DNA of 64,000 bases from Gnetum montanum (GCA_015680685.1 MNCI01006151.1:253348-317347), one strand, 5' to 3'. Positions 48,076-60,540 are shown, counted from the first letter of the stretch. The notes: generated by a model from the sequence alone, not told the origin. Made by a program: numbers and translations.

Positions 48076-48251
48076 GAGCACATGTTTGGGAAATGGGCCG
48101 ACAGGCTTCAGCCAACATCGTTCATTGGGTAGCTCGACCCCAGGATGGGTCCCACGCCTTCCTGAATTATTGTCACAGGGGGATGCATGTTATCCCTAAC
48201 TCTGGCCAGCGTCCTCAATGTCACTCTCGTCCCTCTCGCCGTTGCTCTCTG

Positions 48252-48260
48252 GTCAAAGTC
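48252..48260 (+). promoter_or_regulatory. GTCAAAGTC box (paired W-box cores) upstream of the second dioxygenase gene
   Basis: GGTCAAAGTCAACC holds two TTGAC cores on the opposite strand, six bases apart, about 100 bases before the TATA box. The 9-mer GTCAAAGTC is shared with the first gene. WRKY factors bind such cores. Confidence 0.5.
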
Positions 48261-48356
48261 AACCAACAGTGTCAATCCTTGCCAGCTGTCTACGAATCCA
48301 GCTTTCCCCCTATTATTTGGTTGGTGGTTTTCATCTCATTCAGTTCATATCAGCAG

Positions 48357-48367
48357 AATATTTATAC
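48357..48367 (+). promoter_or_regulatory. TATA box of the second dioxygenase gene
   Basis: ATATTTATACA lies about 160 bases before the start codon, predicting a 5' untranslated region near 125 bases. No upstream ATG-led frame of convincing length lies in that leader. Confidence 0.6.
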
Positions 48368-48518
48368 ACCCTCAGGTTTGCTTTCCATTCATCGTTTAGA
48401 GCCATTTATAGGCACTGTTTGGTATTCTTAACAACAACCAAGTCTTAGTGACGAAGGTGCATTTTAAGTAAAGTTTTGGAAGGATTATCTGTTCAGGTGG
48501 ATAGTACAACGAACGTCA

Positions 48519-51230
48519 ATGGCGGAGGAGAGGAAACCTGGAGAAGCATACGCATGCGTCACCAAAAGCATAAAGATTCTGACAGACAGAGGCCTCCACA
48601 AGGTTCCTAACAACTTTGTTCTGCCGGAGTCTGAACGCCCATGTGTGCCTCCTCCCGGAAACAGCTCAAAAGTTAACCTGCCTGTCATTGACATGGCGGC
48701 CTTGCAACGCCCTCATCTTGTACAAGAAATCGGCCGTGCCTGCCGTGAATGGGGCTTCTTTCAGGTATCCTCATCGATTGCTGTACCTTGACTGCATTTG
48801 AATTTCCGAAAAAGAAAATTCACAATTTTGAATTGTTACCAGGGTTGGAATTTAGATTTATGAACGCTTGTCAGTGTTTTTATGCTTACACAATGGAATA
48901 AATGAATAAATCCAAACTAAAATAAGTGATTTCAAGGCTCTTAGGACTTTTCCTTTTCTTTTTTCCTAATCGGAAATGTTGCGTCCAAACAAGAAATGCT
49001 GCGTTCAAAACCATAAAAGTTGGTAGCTGTGTTATATATCACAATATACACAAATTTATATAGGAAATTTTTTTAAAAAAAAAACTCATCGAACGTTTTG
49101 AAACGGGAAACATATCAAAAACGTGTAAATAAGCCTAAAATTCCAATCCTGATTATTTGTTGTTATGTGGCATAGATTGAAAAATTGGATTGGATGGTAA
49201 ATCTGTAACCTTTTTGATAAATCGGATCAGAAAAATCTGAATAAATCAGTATCAGAATGGATTAATATGAGAAAAATAGAGCAGCTATATCCACCCATGT
49301 TGGTGGCTGTATTTTTCAATTTTTTTAATCTAAGAGCTCAGTTAGAAGTGGAAAATCAAATATAGAAATTTAGTTTTACCTTGGCATTAGAAGTAATAAT
49401 AAACAATAGAGTAAACTTCAAAAATTATATATTAGATTGAATGTCCATTTGATTTTGAATATGCTCCAATTTTGCATTACTATATATTGCAGATCTTACA
49501 ATTAATGACAGATTTCTCAAACTATGTTATGCATACTTGTAGATAGTGAACCATGGGATATCGGAGAGTCTGATACAGGATATGATGCGAGTGACTGCGG
49601 AGTTCTTTGAGCTACCGGAGCAGGAGCGTAGCAAGTACATGTCGGACGACATGAGCAGGCCCGTACGATATGGCACAAGCATGAACCAGAACAAGGATGA
49701 GATCTTGACATGGAGAGACTTCCTCAAAGTCTCCTGTGTTCCCCTCCATGATATGCTTCATTTATGGCCCTCCTCCCCTCCAGATTACAGGTTCTTTTGT
49801 AACACTACTAATAATACTATACGCATTATTACTGATACTGTTATACGCATTATTACTGATACTGTTACTGATGTTTTATTGTCTATGTAGACGTAAAGAA
49901 TCGGTAGACGTAAAGAATCGGTCGGACAAATGAACTTGTTCAAAACACATCATTTTCATTGGCAATAAACTAAACACATCATTTTCATTGGCAATAAACT
50001 AACTATAATAAATGTGTTTAATATTCATGCAACATGAACATCCGGTAACTTAAATAGTAAATAAAAGACTGATTTACTTGAGATTTGCCATGTTTTTCTA
50101 AGAAAATCTGTTCCTTAACATTCTAATAATACATGTTGCTTACCTTCTACAACTTGCACTAAACATAGTCGACATATTCTTGGTGTTGCTTATTATTCAA
50201 TCCTCATGATTCAACAACAAGATTTCTTTTTCTGCTCATTAGTGCTCTCATAGATATTGGAATTGTTGCATGTAGATATTCTTTCATCAGCTGCTACCTT
50301 TAACATTCTGCCAATAAAATTGCAGTTGTTTTTTATTTGTGTTCATTGGCGTGCCTAATTTTAGCTTCCTTCTATTTGAAACTTTATCCACAACAAGTCT
50401 TTAACCTTATTCCCTCTATAAATTCTTGCTATTAACCTCTAATTTTGTGAATTCCAAGGATATTACTACTGAGGTAACAACTCAAACACCTCATCTTATC
50501 GTATTCATTACATGCGTGCAGGAAAGTAGCGTGTGAATATGCAACGGCGACGAAGGCGCTGGCAGTGAGAATAATGGAGCTGGTGCTGGAGAGTCTTGGA
50601 GGAGGAGGAGGAGCAGGAATCAGAGGACAAGAAGAATCCGAGGAGGAGTTGCAGAGGGTGTTACAAGACTTCAAAGAGGGAAGCCACGTGATGGTGCAAA
50701 ACCTGTACCCGCCCTGCCCAGAGCCGCACCTGACGTGGGGAATTCCGCCACACACGGACTACGGCTGCCTAACCATCCTGGCGCAGGACTCGGTGGGTGG
50801 CCTCCAAGTCATGCACGGACACGGACACACAGACGGAGACGAAGAATGGGTAAGCGTGGCTCCCGTGGAAGGGGCGTTGCTCGTCAACATCGGGGATCAC
50901 GTCGAGATTCTGAGCAACGGACGCTACCGCAGCGTGATGCACCGCGCCCTCACCAACTCGGCCACGTCGCGCCTGTCCGTGGCCACGTTGCTGACGTTAG
51001 CCATGCATGCACGGGTGGCGCCGTTGCGTCACGTCGTGCTCGTTGACCACGGCGGCCACCTTCCTGAGACTGAGATTGAGACTGAGGCTGAGGCTGAGGC
51101 TGAGGTGGCGTACCAGAGCACCTGCTTGGCGGACTACCTGGCCTTCCTGGCTGGCTCCCACTACAAACCACGAGCTTTCATCGACGGCCTCCGCCTGCGC
51201 CTGCCCAGTGGTCCATCACTTAATTTATGA
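48519..51230 (+). CDS. Fe(II)/2-oxoglutarate-dependent dioxygenase paralogue (400 aa, three exons)
   Basis: Exons 48,519-48,764, 49,543-49,790 and 50,522-51,230 with GT-AG introns of 778 and 731 bp give 1,203 nt. Splice phases and the 248-bp exon 2 are the same as in the gene at 40,240-41,931; exon 2 is about 59/83 identical by eye. DIOX_N domain: residues about 50-160 (LPVIDMAAL, EIGRACREWGFFQIVNHGI). Jelly roll ligands: H242, D244 and H305 for iron, R315 and S317 for 2-oxoglutarate, with Y227 in the NLYPPC segment. Expected reaction: hydroxylation or desaturation of a small substrate with 2-oxoglutarate turned to succinate and CO2, in the cytosol. Best family guess is DOXC, At2g36690-like or DMR6-like; substrate not inferable. 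Two low-complexity parts: a Gly/Glu stretch (191-207) and an ETEIETEAEAEAE run near the C-terminus. No broken feature seen. Confidence 0.95.
49815..50002 (+). repeat. Cluster of short direct duplications in intron 2 of the second dioxygenase gene
   Basis: Three adjacent doublets: a unit around TATACGCATTATTACTGATA (49,818-49,871), TAGACGTAAAGAATCGG (49,888-49,922) and a 30-bp unit with ACACATCATTTTCATTGGCA (49,943-50,001). None affects the splice sites. Confidence 0.85.
51063..51106 (+). repeat. Coding GAGGCT/GAGACT hexanucleotide repeat
   Basis: Encodes the acidic ETEIETEAEAEAEV run between the strand carrying the R-x-S motif and the conserved YQST segment of the dioxygenase. The frame is kept, and the first paralogue has only a short GRQPQA here. 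Confidence 0.85.
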
Positions 51231-51481
51231 TTAACATGGCATGGCCACAGTAGGCTAGGAATTTGACGGGTATATGAACGTATTATAATGAGAAAATGTA
51301 TGCTTTAAAGCTTTAGAACGTGCAAATTCAGGTTGGGAAATTCTGGTATTCCAGCTAGAGGTAGCAGTAGCCTGACCTGTCACATCCGGGTCTGCCAGGT
51401 ATTAGGTTGCTTACTAAATATTAGACATGTGATGATTTTCATGGTTGATCGCCGCTAAGTGTGACAATGATTTTTGAATGC

Positions 51482-51914
51482 GCCGACTTGGATTCCTAGC
51501 CATCAATCTTAGACCATGGACTTATGCTAACTGTTTGTGCTCCACGTACCAAAGTAGATAATCTTTAAATGTTCGACATGTCCCAAGCCATGCCATGACA
51601 ATACGTCGTCGTCTTCCGTGTTCATTCACTAAAACATTAGTATCAAGCTATGCATCAAAAGATTAGTATCAAGCTATGCATCAAAAGAATCCGATTCGTG
51701 GAAGCGAGGAATCAAGCCGACTTGGAAATGGACACCATCAATCTTAGACCATGGACTTATGCTACCTATTTGTGCTCCACGTACCAAAGTAGATAATCTT
51801 TAAAAGTTCCACATCTCCCAAGACATGACAAATACGTCGTCTTCCATGTTCATTCATTAAAAAATTAGTATCAAGCTATGCATCAAAAGAATCCGATTCG
51901 TGGAAGCGAGGAAT
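51482..51914. repeat. 234-bp direct duplication 3' of the second dioxygenase gene
   Basis: Units 51,482-51,715 and 51,716-51,914 share GCCGACTTGG, CCATCAATCTTAGACCATGG and a shared end with ATCCGATTCGTGGAAGCGAG. Unit 1 contains an extra internal doublet of TTAGTATCAAGCTATGCATC. Confidence 0.95.
51707..51732. repeat. 26-bp direct repeat, right copy
   Basis: An exact copy of 47,414-47,439 at the junction of the two units of the 234-bp duplication. Confidence 0.9.
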
Positions 51915-53081
51915 CGAGGATAACATGTTTGGGTACATGTTCCTCAAGAAAATTTAAATATATTAATTTTTTTAAAAATTAAATCTCATATATCATAAAA
52001 ATACATTGTAAAATATAAAACAAGTACAATGTAAATCCAAAATATTGTTAATGCTTAAAAATTGCACAGAAGATTGCAATATCACCATTAAATTGAAGCA
52101 AGAAAATTTGCAAAGGTATGGAGGGCATTGAATCCATTTCCTTACTCAAGAGCCATAATCTGGCCAAACATATAATTTCTGCAACAACCGAAATGACAGC
52201 AATAAAATGAAATCATTTTGTTACTGAATCCAATATTTCCAAACCAAATTTATAACAAATGAGGTCTGCTAATACTTTTGTTCAACGACTACATGTTAGT
52301 AGCCATAGGGCCATGTTGAAGATGACCGCATTATAAGAATACACAACTTAACTAAACTAGGCACAGCCCAGTAACTCATCTCACCTACAATGATCGAAAA
52401 CCTTTGAAAGGCTGGAATATCGGCACTAGTCATGATGAAGGGGAAAGTAAAACAGAGTGCTGATGGGCTTCGTTGCTTTATAAGCAAACAGATTTTTAAA
52501 AAAGTTGAACAAACATCCATCCGTCATCATGTTCATGACTCATGACCATGACGATGACCTTGTTTTATTTTTCCTTTTTTCAGCAGAGATATGAGAAAAA
52601 GAGCAAAAACCAGCAATGAACAATAAACACGCGTGAATGCGTGAGTCATGGCGGAACCTTTGATGCTCCTAAAGCCAGGCGAATCCATGCATATGCAATG
52701 TTTTCGTGGCACGCCTCGTCCAAAACTTTCCATATGACCCATACTTGCCCCTTCGTATGCGCCTTCGGCCTTCGGTTACCATAGTAGACTTTTCGTGATT
52801 TCCCTGTGTTTGTTTATTTATTCGTAATCCCTTGTTTTCTGTGGTCGTCATGAATCTTGATTGCTTGCTTGCCCTTTAACAATGAAATGAAATTTTTGGT
52901 ATGATTTAGAACAGGAGAAGATATGTAAGATTTTAACGCAAAATGCAGACATCGCAAAACTAAAAAGGCAATAACAAGGCAAGGCAAGGCAAGGCGACCA
53001 TTTCAATGTATATGTAGAAATCTAGATAAAATTTCACTGGAAATTATGTTTAATGGGCTTCCGCACTCCCCCAATCCGACG

Positions 53082-53149
53082 CGAACAGTTCGTCAAAATT
53101 TATCCGAATCGCGACACGAACAGTTCATCAAAATTTATCCGAATCGCGA
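53082..53149. repeat. 35-bp direct duplication
   Basis: CGAACAGTTC-TCAAAATTTA with TCCGAATCGCGA occurs at 53,082 and 53,117. Confidence 0.95.
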
Positions 53150-53549
53150 ATCTCCAGCACATAGGCATGAAGCTTAAATTTCAACGCACTCCGTTTGTAA
53201 TTTTTTTTTCTTGTTAATAAAATTTTTGAGTGGTCGAGTTGTGGGAGCCAAACCTACAACCATTTGCATAATAGACGGAAGCCTCTGCCTTTAATATGAA
53301 ATGTCCATCTCGATTTGTAATGTTACCATCTATGTTTTTGGTAATTGAAATGAGCTATAAGGTCCAGCTCCTTCCAACAAAACATGAAAGTTATATGGCA
53401 ACTCATTTGTAACTCGAGGTATCTTTGCAAAAACATACACGCATGTAATACAAGTTAATGTATAATTTTATCAAAACCTTTATTAGGGGTTCAAGCGGCT
53501 AACTCATTCTTTAATTAGGCAAACAGTTTCTACGTCAAGTCATACTTAA

Positions 53550-53664
53550 CACATTGTTATAATCTTCATTAATTCTCTTGATTAGTATGAAACCTACATT
53601 ATGCAATTCACACATAGTTATAATCCTAAGTAATTCTCTTCGTTAATATGAAACCTACATCATC
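53550..53664. repeat. 61-bp direct duplication, diverged
   Basis: Units start at 53,550 and 53,611 (CACAT-GTTATAATC) and end in ATATGAAACCTACAT-like sequence. Confidence 0.85.
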
Positions 53665-54479
53665 AAGTAATTCCATTAAGCTAGCCCAGCTACAATTACC
53701 CATACTTTGGACAAAGATTTAACACAAATTGGGCTAAAGGTTTCACTTACCTATCTTTTAATTGATGCCATCAATGCATTATATATTTTTTAAAAATTAG
53801 TAAAATGGGCTTAATGTGGATAAGTAAAAAATTCATTTTGAATAATATATGCAAAAGTTTGCCTATGCCTAATTGGGAACTAGGTAATTTTGTTCATTTT
53901 TCTATATTAATGAATATAATAAAATATACTATGATGCTAACATTTTTAAACACTTGCTTATCATAATGTAATGTAGCAACATTCTAAAATGTTGTTAGTG
54001 GAGCTAACCCTAAATCTTTTAGGTTGGATTAAGCTAAGGTTACGTTTATGAGTTTTAGCAACTCATGGATTTAAAATTGTTGTACATGTACTAGCTATGA
54101 AATGGAAATCAAAATCATTTATATACAAGCATGCAATGTTAATCATTTATAAATAAACTTCAAATTTTAATGTCAATTTTGAAGAATATTCTAAAATTTC
54201 ATGTTTTGTCAAGTTATTTAATCTTCGTTTATTTTTTAAAAGGCTAGGTAGTGAATTATTAGTATTTTTGGTTCCATTAAGCATATGGAACCTATTTCTA
54301 CAATATTTGGTTTTCATAGATTTTTGTTATGCAAGGGTTTGGTGTTGGGTGGGAAAGAGAACTGTAAAAAGGAATTAGTATTACAAGAAGGTAGGAAGAT
54401 TTATATTTAGCCATTTAGATATTATAATCTTCCTAACTCTTGCAACTTTTTTCATCATAAAGGACATTAATTTTAATGG

Positions 54480-54830
54480 TTATTATTTTTTCTTTAAAAA
54501 AAGATGTTGAGGAAAAGAAAAAACATGTTAAAGTTGACAATATAAAAATTAGGTTAATGTTAATGATAAGAATGATCTAATGACAATAAAGAAACAAGAG
54601 AAGATCAAAGCTTTTATGAATATGTTTATTGCTACTACAAAAAACATTGATCAAGACATATAGCTCTTAAGAAAAACTTTTCCTTATCCAACAAGAATAC
54701 TATTAACTCAAAGACTAAAACTTACAAGTAGGCTTTAGCTAATGATAAAGATTCTAGACATAGTATCAATCATAATAAAAAATATGATGGGATTAGTATG
54801 TTCCATGGACATGGCAATTGCGGAAACATC
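54480..54830 (+). pseudogene. Possible retroelement gag fragment
   Basis: A plus-strand frame at about 54,610-54,740 reads a Cys/Tyr/His pattern followed by a basic segment ALKKNFSLSNKNT, like the zinc knuckle and flank of a copia or LINE gag. Too short and broken to assign. It ends where element D begins. Confidence 0.3.
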
Positions 54831-54839
54831 TAATTAGCT

Positions 54840-57370
54840 TTAGCATACCATGTCGCAAACTTTCATCTTTCTTCTTCAAAAGCTTTGGCCTTCTCTCTTA
54901 ATTCATGGTAATCTATTAATCTTCTAGCCAAGTTTGCTACTATATCTTTTTGCCTCTAGTATCAAGCCTTAACTGCTTCTAGCTTTAAGTTTGCTACTTG
55001 AAGTTTTTGTAAAGCATCCTTGCAATTTGCAAACTCTTTCTCGTACAAGGTGTATATGGTTGCTACTTCTTGTTTAAGCTCACTTCTGAGCCTACCTTCC
55101 GTCAACATGGCTAAGTTAGCATAATGAAGGTTTGCTAACCCCATGTATTCTTTTAAGTCCTCAATCTGCAAGTTTTTATTTTTCACTTCTGCTTTATAGG
55201 TATGGGCCAAGCTATCCAAGATGGGTTGCCATTCTAAATTTTGTGTTGGCACAAAATTAATGCTAGGCTTTGCCATCTGGATCTCTTTTTCATTGATTTC
55301 TTTATACATTCCCACCTAATCTCTAAAGTGTTTCTTAAGTCACTCATGCTTCTTTGCATCATTCTACCACGTGTTAATTTCGATGGCTAACTTCTGATGA
55401 ATGGCACGTACATCCTCCATAGAGAGGCTTTTTATTTTCTCTTGTGAGGTGGCTCATATCCTAGTTGATCCTCACCAACTATTCCTTAGCTAGTGGATGC
55501 TCTCTTCCAAAATGTTTTTCTATTTTTCAATAGTGGTCAACCACATATTATCTACAACAACTTGTTTATTTTCCTCTTGTAAGGTAGCAAGTGCTTTAGC
55601 ATGGTCATATGTTTGGGCTTTGGTCATTGAAGCATCCCATACTGCCATTTCTTTCTCATTCTTCATCTCTTTATTATTCTTAAGGAGGCAACTGATCTAC
55701 TTAGTTCTGAATTGTGCTAGCTCTTCTAGTGCAATGAACTGAGTTGGACCTCTTCTTTCTACTCTCAAGGCTACAAGATCTTCTTGTACTCTGCGAAGCT
55801 CATTCTTAGCATGCTTTGCCCTAGTTTCAACCATGATTAGTTTTTCTTTGATGGTAATCAATTCTAATTATGTTGCAATGAAATCACTAGGAATGTTAAA
55901 GAGATTTGTTATAACCTATCCTATCTGCAACAGTCTATCTAATACATCTTCATGTTCTACAAGAATCATAGAGGTGCTAGCTAGCATTTGAGCATCTTTG
56001 GTTTTAGAAAAATCAATTGGCAACACAACAGGTACATTGAAGGATTCTTTAATGTGATCTATGATGACTTCTACAACTCCCACTGCATCATGGTGCTGCA
56101 TGACCATAACTATGGCTCATTCTCTAGATTCAAGCACCACTTGGAATAATGTGGCATTCCTAAAAATTTGTTGTGACCATTAGACCTCTCCTCCTGACTA
56201 TCATGATATTTGTTTGTTGGTAGGATTTGTTAAGATGGTTGGCTTAACTACATCATCAATTTCTTTAAATAAATTGGCCCCTTCCCTACCTCCCCAACTA
56301 ATGGTTTTTGCAATTTTCTCTGGATGACTCATTGAAGGCCTATAATCTTGCAACGATGGTGGAAAAACTTGCGGTTACTATTGTTCTTATCCTATGGTTT
56401 GGGTAGTCTCCTCAATGCCTAGTTGTTCTTCTATTTGGTCCTTTTTGGGAGGCATTGGCTTGAGCATTTCGACATAGGAAGCATTCTGTGCCTTCCTTAA
56501 TGCATAATTTATATACCCTAGGATACCAACTCATTTGCATAACTTCCAGATAAGGTAAGAAAATAGAAGTGTTACCTTCCCTGCCTTCTTCTCCTTGAAC
56601 TACCTTTGGATCTCTATGAAGTAGAGGTGAGCGATGTTCACGTTGAACTTTCCCATTAATATTGCACTACCTCTAGCCACATTTGTAGAGATTTGATTTA
56701 ATCTCTTAGTAGGAAACAGGTGATAAGTACTAATTTTAAAATAGATCTATCCTTTTGCAGTAAGTTCATTGTATTCTTTATTATCCTTGTCATATGCCCA
56801 CTGCAACCACAACTTCTTGATGTCTGTGTCAGATCTTGTTGATATTTGTACCACCTTTACTCCTTCATTGGGCACATTCAATACCTCTACAATTACCTTA
56901 ACTGAGTAAGACATTAAGATCCCTTCAATTTTTACTATAGCATCTACTTCTTGATTCTGCCAAAACTAGAGTGTTTCTCCTAAATACGACTTCCCATTTA
57001 TTGTTAGAGTAATCCACAAAGGGGATGAATGAATTTGGGCCTTAACACCTTTTGGAGAAAATTCCAAAAATGGACCAAAGTTAAGTTCCACAATTACTAT
57101 CGACATGATGGAGTTTTCTTGAATAGCCTAAAGGCATTTAGGTGACAGTATGAGTTGTTGTTCCTAGATGGTCTCTTGTGGAATGTCTGCTTCTACTTGA
57201 GAAGATTGCTCCATGGTAGGAGTTTTTTGATGAATACTAAGGGATTTTTCCTCCTGCTCTCCTTGTTCTGGTTGTAGATTTTGCTCACTCGCTTGTCCTC
57301 TTCCACCACCTTGTAGTATTTTGCTTACTGATCATGGAAGTTCTCATTGTGCTCCTATTTTTGGGGCCAT
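54840..57370 (-). pseudogene. Element D downstream ORF, C-terminal end missing
   Basis: ATG 57,370 opens MAPKIGAQ, matching A and B. The part equivalent to the best preserved B segment reads KVTLLFSYLIWKLCK-VGI near 56,550. The region 55,315-54,962 is open for 117 codons with strong coiled-coil character (heptads of Leu, Lys and Glu) and matches B at about 19,700-20,050. Several stops. Function unknown. Confidence 0.7.
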
Positions 57371-59700
57371 TTGCAATTAATCAAGGGTTTGGAATTACTA
57401 GAGTATTCTCATAGATGAGCAAAAATTTGGTACCTTGCTCATACCCTTAGTTATATCAAGTTCTTAGTTCATTATGATTGTAGAGTTCTAAAATGTTTCA
57501 AGAACAACCCCATTAGTACTTTTCTATGGCATAAAATGATTGGTATGATCAATTAGGATTCTTCTTAAAGTTGTTTTATCCTTAACATGAGTGATTTACT
57601 TTAAAAAATTCTTGATATGTCCCCTTAAACTTACCCTTATAATACCTTCCAATCGTTAGTAATTTTCAAAAAATCAACTAAAATTTTCCTTACTAACACA
57701 CATCCTCCCCCATCCCACGACTAAGATGATCACTCTAGGATCATGTAGATTTGAAAATCATAAAAATTGAAGCAAGAATGTGTAAGTTATGGGCACTAGA
57801 ACACGAGATGTAAGGGCATTGAGTGACAAAGAAAAATCAACAACTCTTTTTTAACAAAAATCAAAAATGAAAATTTTTTTCTAACTCCCCTACGCTATAT
57901 AGTTTTTATGGGTGTGATATTGTGAATGTGATATCGTAGGTCTTGAGATATTGTAACTATGATGTCACCTTAGAAAAAATCAAATTTTCTTAAGATTTTT
58001 TAGGGAAGAATCAAGTCCCATCAAATGGTTAGAAGATCTATATCATGTTGAAAGGATCCCAAAATGGAGATGATGCTTCAATTGTGAAAAATAAGCATTG
58101 AAAGTATATGATTAAAAAATCTCAAGTTATGAAAGTGTATGAGGTGTTGATGAAATGAATCAGATAGAAAATGGTGTTGTGTCATTAGAATAGATAACGT
58201 GAATGATATGGGAAGTGCTTATTTTCATTTATTAGAATTGGAAGGATCAAGATGATGTGCTATTATTTGGGAGGTATAAGATACAACAATTATACAAGTG
58301 GGTCCTCCCTAAAGTAAGCTCCAACCCTTAATGCCCTTGTATAACCATGCCTAAAATTGTCCTTAGGCACTTAAGGAGTTGAATTTAATGCATATTTGTT
58401 TAGCAAAACACACATGTTAGTACCACCAAATTGGGAAAATAACTCTATGTTACACAAAATCATAAGTTATGACTACTCAAATAGTGAGATGAAATGGGCT
58501 TAGAAGGAATTGCAAAAATCGAGACATAAGGTGTGTTACCATAGGCATAATGAATTCTTATGTTTTATTAGTGGTTAAAGTAATCATTAGCCTTTTTGTC
58601 CAAGATTGAAACCACATTCTAGTGAAATCGCATCATTTCATCTCTTGGGATTACAATCATAAGACTATCAATGTTACAAGGAGTATTGTCACTTGGCATA
58701 TTGTCCAAGGGAAGAGTTTTATTCATGGCACTTTATTTTTATTTTTATATTTCTTAGAAGCCACCAACCTTCAGGCATGAGTAACATGTTTTTCCAGTGG
58801 AACCCCCAAAAATTTATTTTGTGCTATTTTATTTTTTATTTTTGTCAAACTTATAAGGTAGCACTTATTAAACTCTTACTCTCATTTTTTGTTAGATTTG
58901 CAAGGATATAATACAACCTTAGTAACACTATAGAAGTTACAATAATAATCCAAAAACAATCCACAAGTCCCCTTGATGTCACACTCTTTACATTCCCACT
59001 TGGTTCTTCACTTTTCAATCTAGGCATACTGATCCCAAGTTTATTCTTTGTTGTTTAATGGAAAAGAATGTCATTTTGGCCATGATAAGAACCTCTTATT
59101 AATGGAATGGATGGATGTATGATGTGGGCTCACTGTGCAAATAATCAATCTCTTATGACTTGATATCATAGAGAAATCTTCACCTTATTAAACTACATCT
59201 TGTCATTATTTGAATGTGTTTTATTAACAATCAAAATTATTTACAAAGGGTTTGAAAAAAAAGTATGAAAGAAATGAAAAATATAGAAAAAAAATTATGA
59301 AAAATTATAAAGAGTGAAAAATGTGAAAGAATATGAAAATTTGCAGAAATGGAAAAGTATAAAAGAATAAGGAAATGTTAAAGAATGTAAACATATGGAA
59401 ATAATTGTAAAAAAAAAATAGAAAAATGACTTATTAATTCTAAAGTCAAAGTAAAGTATCTCCCCCATGACTAATCTCATGGGCAAGTGTTTGGAAAATG
59501 CTCCCTAAATCTCTTAGGTCATACACTATAGGTGGTTCACCTACCATCTTTAGTGATGTAACTTTTCTATCATTGTCCCATGTAATTTTGATAGTAGTGG
59601 AGTTATGATTGCCTAAATCCTTATTCTCTTTCTTTTTTGGTATATGATTATGAGTTAATTATTTCATTTTTGGATCCTTAGAGTCATTTTCTTAGTTTGG
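57371..59700 (-). other. Spacer of element D with donor-like and promoter-like signals
   Basis: No coding signal. It contains a consensus splice donor AAGG|GTAAGT (GT at 57,634-57,633), a TATATAG box near 57,896-57,902 and a cluster of GATAT(C/T)GT-type repeats (57,910-57,970), in the same order as in B. The block at 58,770-58,800 is shared with A and B. An A-rich run lies at 59,240-59,430. Confidence 0.55.
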
Positions 59701-59979
59701 AAATTAGTACATGTTTCAAATGTCATGCATGTGTTAGACAGTTCTTGGTTCTTAGTTAGTGGCCACAAGTATCTTTTAGTTTGGTGGCCTCTACTCTATT
59801 GGTTGCACACATTGGTTGTTTATTGTTATTGTTGTGAACTGGAATGGTAATTGTGTTAACATTCTGAAGTGTTGGTCCATGATTACACCCTTTACTTTCA
59901 ACAGTTATGCATGGAATTTGCTACATGTGTATGGCTCCATGTGCATCTTCCTTAGAAATCTCAACTCACAAATCTCTCA

Positions 59980-60540
59980 TACTTAGCTTAGCATCAATTA
60001 TGCTAAGCCATGTCCTCTCCATGATAATTGGGAATTCCTTATCAGCATCTTTCACATCGATAATCAAAAAGTCTACTAGATATGACCATCCATTGATAGT
60101 GGTCAGTACATCATTTATCTACCCCAAAGGAGGGGTGACAAACTAATCTGTAAGTTTCAACTTGATGTTGCATTCTTCCAATGGTGGTAGGTTCAATTCT
60201 TGATATGTTTTATAAGAGATCAAATTCACCTCAAAACCTAAGTCTAATAGAGCTTTTCATTGTTGATTTCCAGCAACTCCTAGATCAATTTTCTTTTTTC
60301 GGAGTGTCCCTGCCTTGATCCATTCTATAATGATTTTAGTAAGCACAATAGTTTGAATATTTGGATTTGATAAAGATGGAAGCTTGTTAATAGTGAGGAT
60401 ATTTATTTCAAAAGAAGATGGTCTTAATGAAGTTCTAAGTCTACCAGCCTTCTTTGAACTTGTCCTAAAGAAAGGATGTTTCTTTATTTTATCCTTAGCA
60501 TTGCTAGTAAGATCCTTCACTTGTATATTTACTACCTTTG
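59980..60540 (-). pseudogene. Element D aspartic protease region
   Basis: An open 87-codon linker (60,520-60,257) is followed by KALLDLGFEVNLISYKTYQE, the protease active site as D-L-G (Asp codon at 60,244-60,242), then LNLPPLEECNIKL and a GWSYLVDFLII segment parallel to B. The Ser/Thr normally after Asp is Leu, so activity is doubtful. Confidence 0.75.

Larger units (their letters stand above)
51915..54479. other. Intergenic AT-rich sequence with short duplications
   Basis: No gene was supported; open frames at 52,296-52,851 have no recognisable domain. It includes a short GGCAA run at 52,978-52,995 and the two direct repeats listed next. Confidence 0.5.

Noticed and set aside
47976-48431. 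151-codon open frame just before the second dioxygenase gene
   Set aside because: It overlaps the TATA box and promoter boxes, has no recognisable domain and does not join the dioxygenase frame.
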